Source: a virus. From it: DNA of 21,384 nucleotides. How positions within the stretch are numbered: position 1 is the stretch's first letter; each line of letters starts with the position of its first letter. Below the pieces are notes generated by a model. It saw only the letters and a list, made by a program, of their open reading frames with translations, did no database searches and was not told the origin of the DNA. The position numbers were made by a program, and so were the translations under genes. The stretch is from IMG/VR virus record IMGVR_UViG_3300043436_001000, positions 1-21,384 of that record. One strand, given 5' to 3'. Positions 8,278 through 16,900 of the stretch are shown piece after piece.

Positions 8278-10561
8278 AGGTGTCCACCTCCCAATCAGGT
8301 ACTAATGTCAAAGAAACTTCTTCTGGCACACCTAAAGCATCTTTTACTTTTACACTGTAGCCAATAATCTTTCTAACAATTATATCATCTCTAGGCTCTA
8401 GCCCACTGGCTAAACGCTGTCTAATAAAGTCGTCGTCAATAATTACTGAGCACCAGTCACCCGGATAGTAACTTCCAATAACAGGGTCAATGCTTCCGTT
8501 TACAGATATAGAAATTTCACCCATTGGAGGTCTGCTCTCATACAAGTACCTCTCAGCCCACTGGTAGAGCACGCTTTCGCTATTTTCTGAATCTACTTTT
8601 TCGTCTTCATCTAGTAGTAGCCAGTTGTCATCTAGCAAGTCTTGTGCTGCAGCCGCAGCGTGCGGTGCAAAAGCCGCATCTCCTAGCCCCTCCTTAGAGC
8701 CAATAGTAAAGAATCTAGTAGCAGCGTTTTCAGCATTTTCTTGAAGTTGTACGCTACTGACATTGCCTGGAAACTCGAATACAACTTTATCTGCACCAAA
8801 TCTACTAATTGGAGATACTTCTCCATTTATAGGTGGGTCAGGAAATTGTCTAGGGATAAATTTAAAAACTCTTTTAAAACTTTTGCTTTCGGGGTCGTAA
8901 TCACAATCAATACGATAGTCAAAACCGTCAATATCGTCGGAGTAGGTATCTAAAACTTTATCAAGCGTTTGCATTTGGTCACCTCTAATTAAACTAGGTG
9001 CCTTATTTATCCCAGAAAATTCCTCTTCAAAAGTAATTCCAATGTCGGCGTTATTTACAAACGGCCCATAAGAACCAACTTTAAGCGTCGGCTGAGCAGA
9101 CGCTAAACCATTTGGAGTAATAGGTTCTGATTTTTTGCTGTCTACTTTTTGTTCTGGTGCTTTAACGCCAAAAGTTTTTGAGGTAGGTGCGTCAATAACC
9201 CTAAATACGCCTTTGTAGTTGTAGTACTCATATGTATTGTTTTTTGGTTCTTTTTTGTCTTCTTTTATTAATTGCTTTGTACTAGCAACACCAGAAATTG
9301 TTACGTAGTCTCCTGCTTCAAAACTGTGTGCTGTAGCAGTGGTGTAGGTGATTACTCTGTCTCTTCTAAAACGACTTTGAACGTAGACGTCCCTACTAGA
9401 TGTGGATTTAAATGGGAAGGCTTCTCCCTCAGAGAAAAAAGTAGCAGTGCTGTCATCAATAATTTCTAAAACAGAGTGCTTACCGTTAATGTCAGAAGAA
9501 AGGCTACTGATAGTAAATTCTTGCCCTTGATAGAGTTCGTGAGGCTCTGATGTTGTTATAGTTACAATGTTGGCTTGCCTACCTACACCATTTACATCAA
9601 CAGCGTATGAGATTCCAGGCTCGATAGCAGAGTTAGGGTACCCCGTACCAGTAAAATCAGTGGCAATAGCGTCAATCATTCTTCTAGCAAACTCGTAACT
9701 ATCTAAAGAACAAGTAACAGTTACCGTATAAGTTCCGGGTGGCAAAGACCCATTAAAAGTAGCCCTAGCGTTTTGCTTAACGTTGTCGGCTTTCAATGCT
9801 TGGTCAACATCAGTTTTTGCTGTAAAAGAGTTGTTGCTAGGTATTTTTGTGACAGTCTGAGTTGCGTTCATTCGAACTTGAACGTTAGGGTATTTTTTAT
9901 TATCTAACTTAATTCCGCTAACTGTGACTTGGTCGCCAATTGACAATCCATGGTTAGTTTTAGTTTTAAAAGTGAAAACGCCCTTTTTCAAAGAAACGCT
10001 ATTTATAATATAAGAACGTTCAGCAGGGTTTATTTGAAAAGATTCAGTAGTCGGGTTATTTCCAATTTTAAAAAAACTGCTTAGGTTTATGTAATCGCCA
10101 GTAAAAGATATGTATACATCACTTCCAGCCTCAAAACCAAAAGTGTCATTAGATAGAGTTACAGTTGAATCTGCACCAATTTCGTTAGGAACAAATAATT
10201 TTGCAGAAAATGAATTTGTGTAAGTTTTCCAGATTTTTCTGTGAGAAAAATAACTTGTGAACTCTAACCCTTTAACAGTTAGTTCTCTTTCCTTAACGTT
10301 GTAGTCTCTGCTCCAAAGAATTCCACCCCAAACGCAAGAATCATTTCTCATTACGTATAGACCAGTTTTGGCTGGCATGGTAGTTTCATAAAGATTTAGG
10401 TAAGAAGTGTCATCCGTTACCGCTATTTTTCCAGAAAAACTTCCAGCAGATTTAATTGCTCTTGAATAATTGACGTCGACAAACGGCACCTCTGCTATTA
10501 CTTCATTTGTAAGTAAATTAGTCAGGATGTATTTGTATGACACAGTGTCGCTTGTTGCCAT
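8270..10561 (-). CDS. minor tail protein, hub-like (siphovirus Gp37/tail-associated type)
   Basis: 763 residues. The N-terminal part (residues 10-105: FVDVNYSRAIKSAGSFSGKI, then LYVMRNDSCVWGGILWSR) is the typical first domain of the siphovirus minor tail protein that follows Dit and forms the tail hub. The scaffold resumes at EFARRMIDAIA (290-300), DIGITFEEEFSG (506-517) and the conserved C-terminal half (530-763: LDTYSDDIDGFDYRID, then PPMGEISISVNG). Between these blocks lie three FCCH-like repeats at about 195-248, 330-375 and 402-465, so the scaffold is interrupted more than once. The ATG at 10561 has only a weak AGGAAAG upstream. The last codons overlap the next gene by 8 bp (TTGCCTAG). 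I see no peptidase or glycosidase motif. The protein should connect Dit to the tip protein. Confidence 0.87.
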   Translation of the reverse strand: MATSDTVSYKYILTNLLTNEVIAEVPFVDVNYSRAIKSAGSFSGKIAVTDDTSYLNLYETTMPAKTGLYVMRNDSCVWGGILWSRDYNVKERELTVKGLEFTSYFSHRKIWKTYTNSFSAKLFVPNEIGADSTVTLSNDTFGFEAGSDVYISFTGDYINLSSFFKIGNNPTTESFQINPAERSYIINSVSLKKGVFTFKTKTNHGLSIGDQVTVSGIKLDNKKYPNVQVRMNATQTVTKIPSNNSFTAKTDVDQALKADNVKQNARATFNGSLPPGTYTVTVTCSLDSYEFARRMIDAIATDFTGTGYPNSAIEPGISYAVDVNGVGRQANIVTITTSEPHELYQGQEFTISSLSSDINGKHSVLEIIDDSTATFFSEGEAFPFKSTSSRDVYVQSRFRRDRVITYTTATAHSFEAGDYVTISGVASTKQLIKEDKKEPKNNTYEYYNYKGVFRVIDAPTSKTFGVKAPEQKVDSKKSEPITPNGLASAQPTLKVGSYGPFVNNADIGITFEEEFSGINKAPSLIRGDQMQTLDKVLDTYSDDIDGFDYRIDCDYDPESKSFKRVFKFIPRQFPDPPINGEVSPISRFGADKVVFEFPGNVSSVQLQENAENAATRFFTIGSKEGLGDAAFAPHAAAAAQDLLDDNWLLLDEDEKVDSENSESVLYQWAERYLYESRPPMGEISISVNGSIDPVIGSYYPGDWCSVIIDDDFIRQRLASGLEPRDDIIVRKIIGYSVKVKDALGVPEEVSLTLVPDWEVDTFA
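8284..8292 (-). promoter_or_regulatory. strong Shine-Dalgarno deciding a TTG start
   Basis: The minus strand reads GGGAGGTGG here. It is followed by 9 bases from the GGAGG core to a TTG at 8277-8275, which is the first possible start of the 1199-residue tail-tip frame. The site lies inside the end of the hub-like gene. There is no in-frame ATG close by, so the ribosome site fixes TTG as the start. Confidence 0.75.
9167..9979 (-). repeat. three FCCH-like repeats inside the hub-like gene
   Basis: Copies centre on NHGLSIGD (about residue 203), PHELYQGQ (about 340) and AHSFEAGD (about 411). Each is followed by a V-T-(V/I)-S-G/S-type strand. They are separated by normal hub scaffold (EFARRMIDAIA), so at least two separate insertions are needed. 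The third copy carries an odd Lys/Glu/Asn-rich loop (KEDKKEPKNNTYEYYNYK). Confidence 0.7.
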
Positions 10562-10607
10562 GTCTTATATTCTTTCCTAAAAGCGTCTATGTTTCATTAT
10601 TAAAAGT

Positions 10608-13600
10608 TTAACCTATCCAGCCAGACCTGAAGTAGACACGCATGGTGCCATCGCTGTTTCTTACTATTTCTCCAGCAGTATTTGCCAAGACAAGGTTGCT
10701 TGAACCCATAAGAGAGTAGTTTATGGAACCGCTACCAGTAGGAGCAGTATTAACTGTGAAAGCAGTAGCGTTTATGACACTTGTAATAAATGAGTTAGCC
10801 ATTGCTGCTCCAGAATTACGTTCTACAATTCTTCCAACATAGAACTCACTGTTAGTAGTAGTTCCAGTTATGGTTGTGTTTCCAGCAGAAGCCGTGCCAG
10901 AGGCGTTAAAGACTCTCAAATTTGGATGGAAGTAAGTAAAAGTAGTATTTGTCTTACTAACTATTGGATAGACCTCTTCAGCGTAAGTGTCTACTAGGCT
11001 TTGATGTATACGAGTAGTAGTTGTAATGTTTGCGTTTGTGGTAGCACCAGAGACGTAAGTAAAAGCCGTAGCATTGATGTTTGAGTACATTACCCATTGT
11101 CCGTCTAGGTCCCCTACTGCACCAGCACCGACAACATAAATAGAATCTCCAACAGTAAATCCGTGGTTAGTAGAAGTAACTACAGTAACTATGTTATTAG
11201 GGCTAGTTCTTCTAACGTTTGTGCTTGCTCTAGATTGTCTTAAAGCATTGTTGTCTACTACGTAACTTACGACTCTAGCATTGACGTTTGTGATTTGACG
11301 GACTCCATCTACAGAAGAACTTAATCCGTATAAGGCAAGAGACTCTCCAGTAACTAAATTATGATTGGAGTCAAACGCTACGTAAACAGTATTTCCTATG
11401 GTTGATGAATTTACACCACTTCCGTTATTTCTAGTGAAATAAATTACTTTGTGCAGACGCTTCATGTAAGCGTTATCAACCACAGTACTTGACACAGAGT
11501 TTGTGTTAGAAGTGCTAAAAGTGACTGTATAAACATTGCTAGATAAATTAGCACTAGAAAGTTGGTAAGTACCATCTACAGAACTATCAACGTTGCTAAC
11601 AGTTACGTGGTTACTGTCATTAAAAGACACATAATTAAACACATTTGCTGAATTTAAAGTGACTTGGCCGTTGCTCGCTCGTTCCCAGTTATTAATTCTA
11701 ACTGGCGTTCCAGTTGCAACAGCGTACATATTTACAGCAGAAGAAGAAGTGTCTTCGGAAATAATTTGCACGTGGTCGTTTGGTTGGAATCCGTGCTCGC
11801 CGTTAGTAGTTAGAGTTACTAAATTAGTTGTAGGATTGGTTGAAATAGAGTAAACGCCAATTTCACCTACGTTATTGGTAGAAGCAATTGCACCAATACC
11901 AACCTCTGAAACGCTGACAGTTGCAGGTCTCTTAGTAAATACAATCTTGTAGTCGTCTTCGTCAGCCAGTTGATATCTAACAGCAGCGTACCCATTAGCA
12001 GTGTTAGTACTAGCGACGTTACCAGTAGACCTAGTTACATAAGTCATAGTATTAGCATCTACGTTAGTAACAATGTACAAGCCATCAACTACGTTACTTA
12101 GACCAGTAAAGAATACGTATTCATTAGAGTAAAAACCGTGAGCAGTTGCATTTACAGTCACGACGTTTGCAGTTCTACTGTAGTTGTGAACCTTAGATAC
12201 TTTTCTAGATGTAGCACCTTCTGGTGCGTTAGTTGTATAAGAGTTACCGCTGGCAGTGGTCGTAAAAGATATGAAGTTGGCATTTACATTTGTTACTGCG
12301 TATAGTCCATCTACGGTCTTATCTATTCCAGACACAACAACGTGATTTCCAGTAGTGTATCCGTGAGAATTTACACGAGCAGTTACTACGTTGGCAGTAC
12401 TTGAGTAAGTGGCAATAGGTTTAGACAAGTCAGTGTTAACGTTGCTAGAAACATTGCTAATGGTTACCGAGTCGCTAGTGCTATAACCGTGAGCATTAGT
12501 TGTATAAAGAGTTACTGTGTCGGCAGTAGCGTTTGCCACAGTTTTGTATCTGTAAATCCAAGAAGTAGGAGCATTGCTGTCATCAAACTGGACTATGTTA
12601 TTGCCCTTATCAAGAGCCACCCAATCAACTATGGCATCTAGCATTCCACGTTTTTGCGAAGCGTCTCCGTTAAACGCTACTTCTCTGTTTGAAGTATCAA
12701 TCTCAAGAATATCTGCGTCCCTAAAAACCGTAGGACCAGAATTAGCAAACGTCTGAGCAACGTTAGTTATTGAGTCATTGTAAATTGTTGTGTAGGTAAA
12801 CGCAAAGTTATTTACTACGCTAGCAACAGGGAAAGTTCCGTTAAGTTTTTTGTTGGTAATATTAACAACTGTTCCAGTGACAGCAGTGCTAGTGATGTCA
12901 CCTGAAGTGGTAGTTGCAGTGTAAGTGTTGTGAGTTGGGGTCAGTAATACAGTGAGTTCAACGTTGTTTAAGTTAGCGTGGACGTTTGAAACAGCGAATA
13001 CGTCACCGATTGCAAAGTTGTGGGTAGTGCCTGTAGTAAAAGTAGCAGTCCCAGAAATAACCTCAACGTTAGTTATGCTCAAAGATTCTGGCAAAGTAAC
13101 TTCAATTTCGTCGCCCACAGTTAAATCGTGTTTAGTGGTAATTCGCAAAGTAGCAACGCCATTTGCCATAGATTTAGCGTTTGCGTAGCGATACATCTTG
13201 CCACGGGTTGAGTCAATAATCGTGAGTAAATTGCCATTTGTTTCGTTAAACAAAGTGGCGTCTCCGCTAACAATAGGGCCTTCTATTTCATAGACGGCAC
13301 CGACAGGATAATTGCCTTTGTTGTTAATTGTGACATAGCCGTCTTGAGTTCCAGTAGCATTTTTTGGTGGAGTTTCAGCGTAGTCAGTAGTTAGGCTGTC
13401 ACCAAACCACTGGTACTTGACAGGGTCTACAGCAACTAGACCAATAGAAAACTGAATTCGACCACGAGCATTAACGTTGTCAATTCTAGGCTTACCACTT
13501 ATACGTACCTTTACAGCCTTAGTATAGTCAGCCTCGTTTACAACTAGCCACGCAGTAGTTCTAATTAGGTTTATTGCTTGAACCAAAGTATCTCTAGCAA

Positions 13601-13919
13601 CGGTAATCTTGCTAGCATCTGGAGGCAAAATTACGCCTTCAAGTGTCAAAATTCTAGAACGATAACGTCCTTTAGAGTTGTAACTTCCGTCGCCCCAACC
13701 TTTATCTAAATCCTGAACCTCAACGTCTGGAAGATTCCACCAGCCCTCGATGTCTGTACAGACCCACACAACGTCGTTATCGTCGATAGCGTTAAGTTGT
13801 AGGTCTCCAAGTTTTATGTCTTTGCCTAAAACGGCACCAGTTAGATGGGGTCTAGGGACCTTAGTTAAGGCTCTATTGACAATTGCATTTTCTTGGCCTT
13901 GGTCTGGAGTTTGTACCAT
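10608..13919 (-). CDS. distal tail (Dit-like) minor tail protein with inserted repeats
   Basis: 1103 residues, far longer than ordinary Dit proteins (about 250-350 aa). Residues 35-175 (LGDLQLNAIDDNDVVWVCTD, then RYRSRILTLEGVILPP and IQFSIGLVAVDPVKYQWFGD) are the N-terminal Dit/siphovirus tail component domain. A second scaffold block is at 398-460 (DILEIDTSNREVAFNG, then MLDAIVDWVALDKGNN). The very end, MRVYFRSGWIG, is the usual C-terminus of actinophage Dit-like proteins. Everything between these blocks is small beta repeats (about nine FCCH-like copies from 252 to 957, plus one copy of a second repeat type at 1005-1068). The start ATG overlaps the tape-measure stop as TAATG, and AGAGGGG precedes it. 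It forms the ring at the tail end and may carry surface domains on its insertions. Confidence 0.88.
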   Translation of the reverse strand: MVQTPDQGQENAIVNRALTKVPRPHLTGAVLGKDIKLGDLQLNAIDDNDVVWVCTDIEGWWNLPDVEVQDLDKGWGDGSYNSKGRYRSRILTLEGVILPPDASKITVARDTLVQAINLIRTTAWLVVNEADYTKAVKVRISGKPRIDNVNARGRIQFSIGLVAVDPVKYQWFGDSLTTDYAETPPKNATGTQDGYVTINNKGNYPVGAVYEIEGPIVSGDATLFNETNGNLLTIIDSTRGKMYRYANAKSMANGVATLRITTKHDLTVGDEIEVTLPESLSITNVEVISGTATFTTGTTHNFAIGDVFAVSNVHANLNNVELTVLLTPTHNTYTATTTSGDITSTAVTGTVVNITNKKLNGTFPVASVVNNFAFTYTTIYNDSITNVAQTFANSGPTVFRDADILEIDTSNREVAFNGDASQKRGMLDAIVDWVALDKGNNIVQFDDSNAPTSWIYRYKTVANATADTVTLYTTNAHGYSTSDSVTISNVSSNVNTDLSKPIATYSSTANVVTARVNSHGYTTGNHVVVSGIDKTVDGLYAVTNVNANFISFTTTASGNSYTTNAPEGATSRKVSKVHNYSRTANVVTVNATAHGFYSNEYVFFTGLSNVVDGLYIVTNVDANTMTYVTRSTGNVASTNTANGYAAVRYQLADEDDYKIVFTKRPATVSVSEVGIGAIASTNNVGEIGVYSISTNPTTNLVTLTTNGEHGFQPNDHVQIISEDTSSSAVNMYAVATGTPVRINNWERASNGQVTLNSANVFNYVSFNDSNHVTVSNVDSSVDGTYQLSSANLSSNVYTVTFSTSNTNSVSSTVVDNAYMKRLHKVIYFTRNNGSGVNSSTIGNTVYVAFDSNHNLVTGESLALYGLSSSVDGVRQITNVNARVVSYVVDNNALRQSRASTNVRRTSPNNIVTVVTSTNHGFTVGDSIYVVGAGAVGDLDGQWVMYSNINATAFTYVSGATTNANITTTTRIHQSLVDTYAEEVYPIVSKTNTTFTYFHPNLRVFNASGTASAGNTTITGTTTNSEFYVGRIVERNSGAAMANSFITSVINATAFTVNTAPTGSGSINYSLMGSSNLVLANTAGEIVRNSDGTMRVYFRSGWIG
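10716..13166 (-). repeat. multi-copy beta-repeat region in the Dit-like gene
   Basis: Residues 252-1068 contain repeated units with the pattern V-x-T-hydrophobic-x-T-x-x-x-H-(G)-hydrophobic-x-x-G-D, then a V-x-G/N-hydrophobic strand, a D-G-x-Y turn and a V-T-N-V-N-A strand. Cores visible are THNFAIGD, AHGYSTSD, SHGYTTGN, AHGFYSNE, EHGFQPND, NHNLVTGE and NHGFTVGD, among others. The spacing is irregular (about 50-110 residues), so this is not a clean tandem array. The DNA of the copies is diverged. The units resemble the FCCH-type beta repeat often seen in phage tail proteins. Confidence 0.75.
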
Positions 13920-16900
13920 TACGACATTGCCCCTCTTCGCATCTGAGCAGAAAGTTCACGGCCAACCATGGCGGCAAGTTCTGCTTCATCCATTCCAGGT
14001 GAAGGGTTTACGGTAATGTTTACGGAGTTCATTAGAGAACCTCCACCTCCACCGACCATTGTGCCAGCGTCACCATTCCTTTGAGTGACTCCGTAGTTAA
14101 TAGCATTAAGTAATGGTAGCGTGCGAGCAGTTGCTGCAGCGTTCACAACATACTCTCCGTTAGAAAGCATGGCTGGAATCTTGTCAGAGCGAGGTCCACC
14201 TTGACCAAATACTTGACCACCAGGAGCAAATCTCTTCAATACATTCCCACCATTAGCAAATTTAGCGAACCCACCATTAGCAAATTTAATGAGTCCGCCG
14301 TCTGCCACTGCAGGTTTTGTCGTCACTACTAGAGTAGTTTTACCCATTTCTTCGGCAAGTTTTTCTTGAAGTTTTGTGATAGAGTCACCGTCCCACTCAA
14401 TTTTTTGTTTGACAGGTTTTGCGTCAGCCAGTCCTTGCATTACATCTGCAACTGTTATGCCCTGCTCCTGCATAAGTTTACCAATAGTAGTTTTTCCAGC
14501 CTCTAAACTTTTTCTTAAGCCCTCTATATAAGCGTTAGTGATTCTACTTGGGTTACGTTTGCTTCTTATAATGTCAAGAACAACTGTAGGGTCTGTCAAC
14601 GCATTAGCAAGACCAGCAGTGGTGTCTGGAATAACTGCGTTAAAAGTTTTTTCAAACTTTTTTACGTCTTCTACACTCATACCTGCAAGTTTTTTAACTA
14701 AATTTGCACCCTCTTTACCCATGTCAATAAGTGCTTTATAAGTACTACCCTTGATACCCTTAGCCTGTACTTTTTGTAGGTTATCAAACCATGTTACCTG
14801 AGCGTCAAGTTGTTTTTCTAAATCTTCTTGATACCCAGTCAAGTTAACATCGGTACCTTTAGTGTATTTTTCTAGAGGAGCGTTTACATCAATAAACGAA
14901 GCCGCAGCGTTCTTCAGTTTATCTGCTAAGAACTGCTGAGCCTCTCCAGCCTTAATTGCCGCATATGTCCCACGAGTCAATGCAATGTCAGTGTAGACAG
15001 CAACTTTTTCTTGCTCAGTCATTGCATCATTTACTAGAGCATATTTTTCAGCGGTTTCTTTTAGTTGCTCTGTAAAGGCTGGCTGTGCTTGTATTTGTGC
15101 TCGTAAAAGGTCTAAATTTTCTTCCTGTGAAAGACTGGTGTCATACATATCGTTGGCAAGCATAGTAAAGCCTCTTTGGGCTTGCTTCATATTAACTTTA
15201 GCAATAGCACCTAAAGCACTACCTAAGTTTTTTAATCCTTCTTGATAGTTATTTTGTTCTCTAATTATGCGTTGTATAGGTCCTGGAACTAATCTTACGA
15301 ATTGTAAAAATGGGACATACTTACCTATGTCCATTGCAGCAGTGGCGTACTTAAAAATATCACCCATACCGTCTTTTTGTGCTCTAGCCAACAACTTTGT
15401 GTTACCAGTTAGTTTAGTTATATCTTGAATTGAAGAATTGGCAGCAGTTCCAGTAGATGAAAGTGCTGCTGTCCAAACTTTTTGTGAAGCAGTCAAACTA
15501 TTATTTGCATTTACCCCAGAGTCAGTTAACTTTTTTAATTCTTTTTGAGTGTCCGAAGACGCTTGTTTCATTTTGTCATTTTGTGCACCAACAGCCAAGG
15601 AAATAGCAGCAATACCTCCAGCAACTAAAGCAGCGATTGCAATGATTGGCCAAAGAGCAGAGTTTAAGGCAATACCAAAAAGAGTGACTGGAACTTTTGC
15701 TCCAGCAGCGGCTATACCTTGTCTAGCGATAGAAGCCGTAACAGTGTCTCCTGCTTTAGCAGCGGCAAGAGACTGAACTATTTGAGTTTTTTGTGCTGCT
15801 ATGTTTGCATTTTTGGCAGCAGTGTTTTGTATCTCAGCGATAGTTTCCGCTTGTTTTGCTGTAAGTTTCTTTCCACTAGCAACTGCATCTAAAGCAGAAA
15901 GTATTTGTTTCTTTTTAGAAGCAGCAAGGTCAGCATTACTTGCAACAACGTTTCTATACTCTGCAATAGTCTCAAGGTTTTTAGCAGTTAAAGTTTTTTT
16001 AGATAGGGCTAAAGAAAGAGTATCTGAAATGTTTTTTTGTTTTTGTACTGCAATTTGAATTCGCTGAGCAATAATTTGTTTATAAGACACGGCAGTTAAA
16101 GAAACTATTCCACCACGTAAAAGCCCAAAGGCACCTACAACAATTGTTCCTGCACTCTTTAATAGCAGGAAACCTGTAACTAAAGCACCTATTGTACCAG
16201 TCAAAGGACCAAATATTCTTGCAATGTCTCCTACAACAGAGGCAACTTCAGCAAACACAGTAAATATCTCAGCCAAAGCGTTAAAGTAGGCTTCCAACTG
16301 AGCACCATCGCTAAATTCTTGAAGGATTTTTAGAATGGCAACTATGACTCTTGCAAATGCAGGACCAGTAGCACTGACGATGCTTTGCAAAATAGATTGA
16401 ACAGAAGAAGAACCTTGTCCCAATATTGTCCAAAACTCTTTAACTCCAGGGTCTCTTCCAATATCAAAAAGAGCCTTACCCAGTCCACTGAAGGCAGTAA
16501 AGATAGCCTTAGTGTTTTCAACCATAGGCATAAGTTTTTCATTTAAAGTTAGGCCATCTGCACCCATTTTAAATTCTCTAAGGCTTTCGCTACTCTGCTT
16601 CATCCAGTCGAGGAATTCTCTACCAGCAGAACCTGGACCGACCTGACTCATAACAAGACGCTTAAACGGCTGGAAAATATTACTTAAAAGTCTTCCAAAA
16701 TCTGCAGCGGCGTCTCCAGCATTTTTAAAGAAAGCATTTAGTTGCCCAAAGTTTTTCTTAGAGGCGTCACCAAGACTAAAAACTTTTCTATCTAAGAAGT
16801 GAACAAGTCTGCCAATAAGTGGGTCAGCAGCCTTCATAAGAGTCATAAAGTAGCCGAAGAAGTTTCCTACTACACGACCCATAGTCCCTAGGGTTCTACC

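Noticed and set aside
4678-13919. Variable tail-tip region as a diversity-generating retroelement target
   Set aside because: No reverse transcriptase, template repeat or accessory gene is present in the window, and the repeats are whole beta units without an adenine-mutated template pair.
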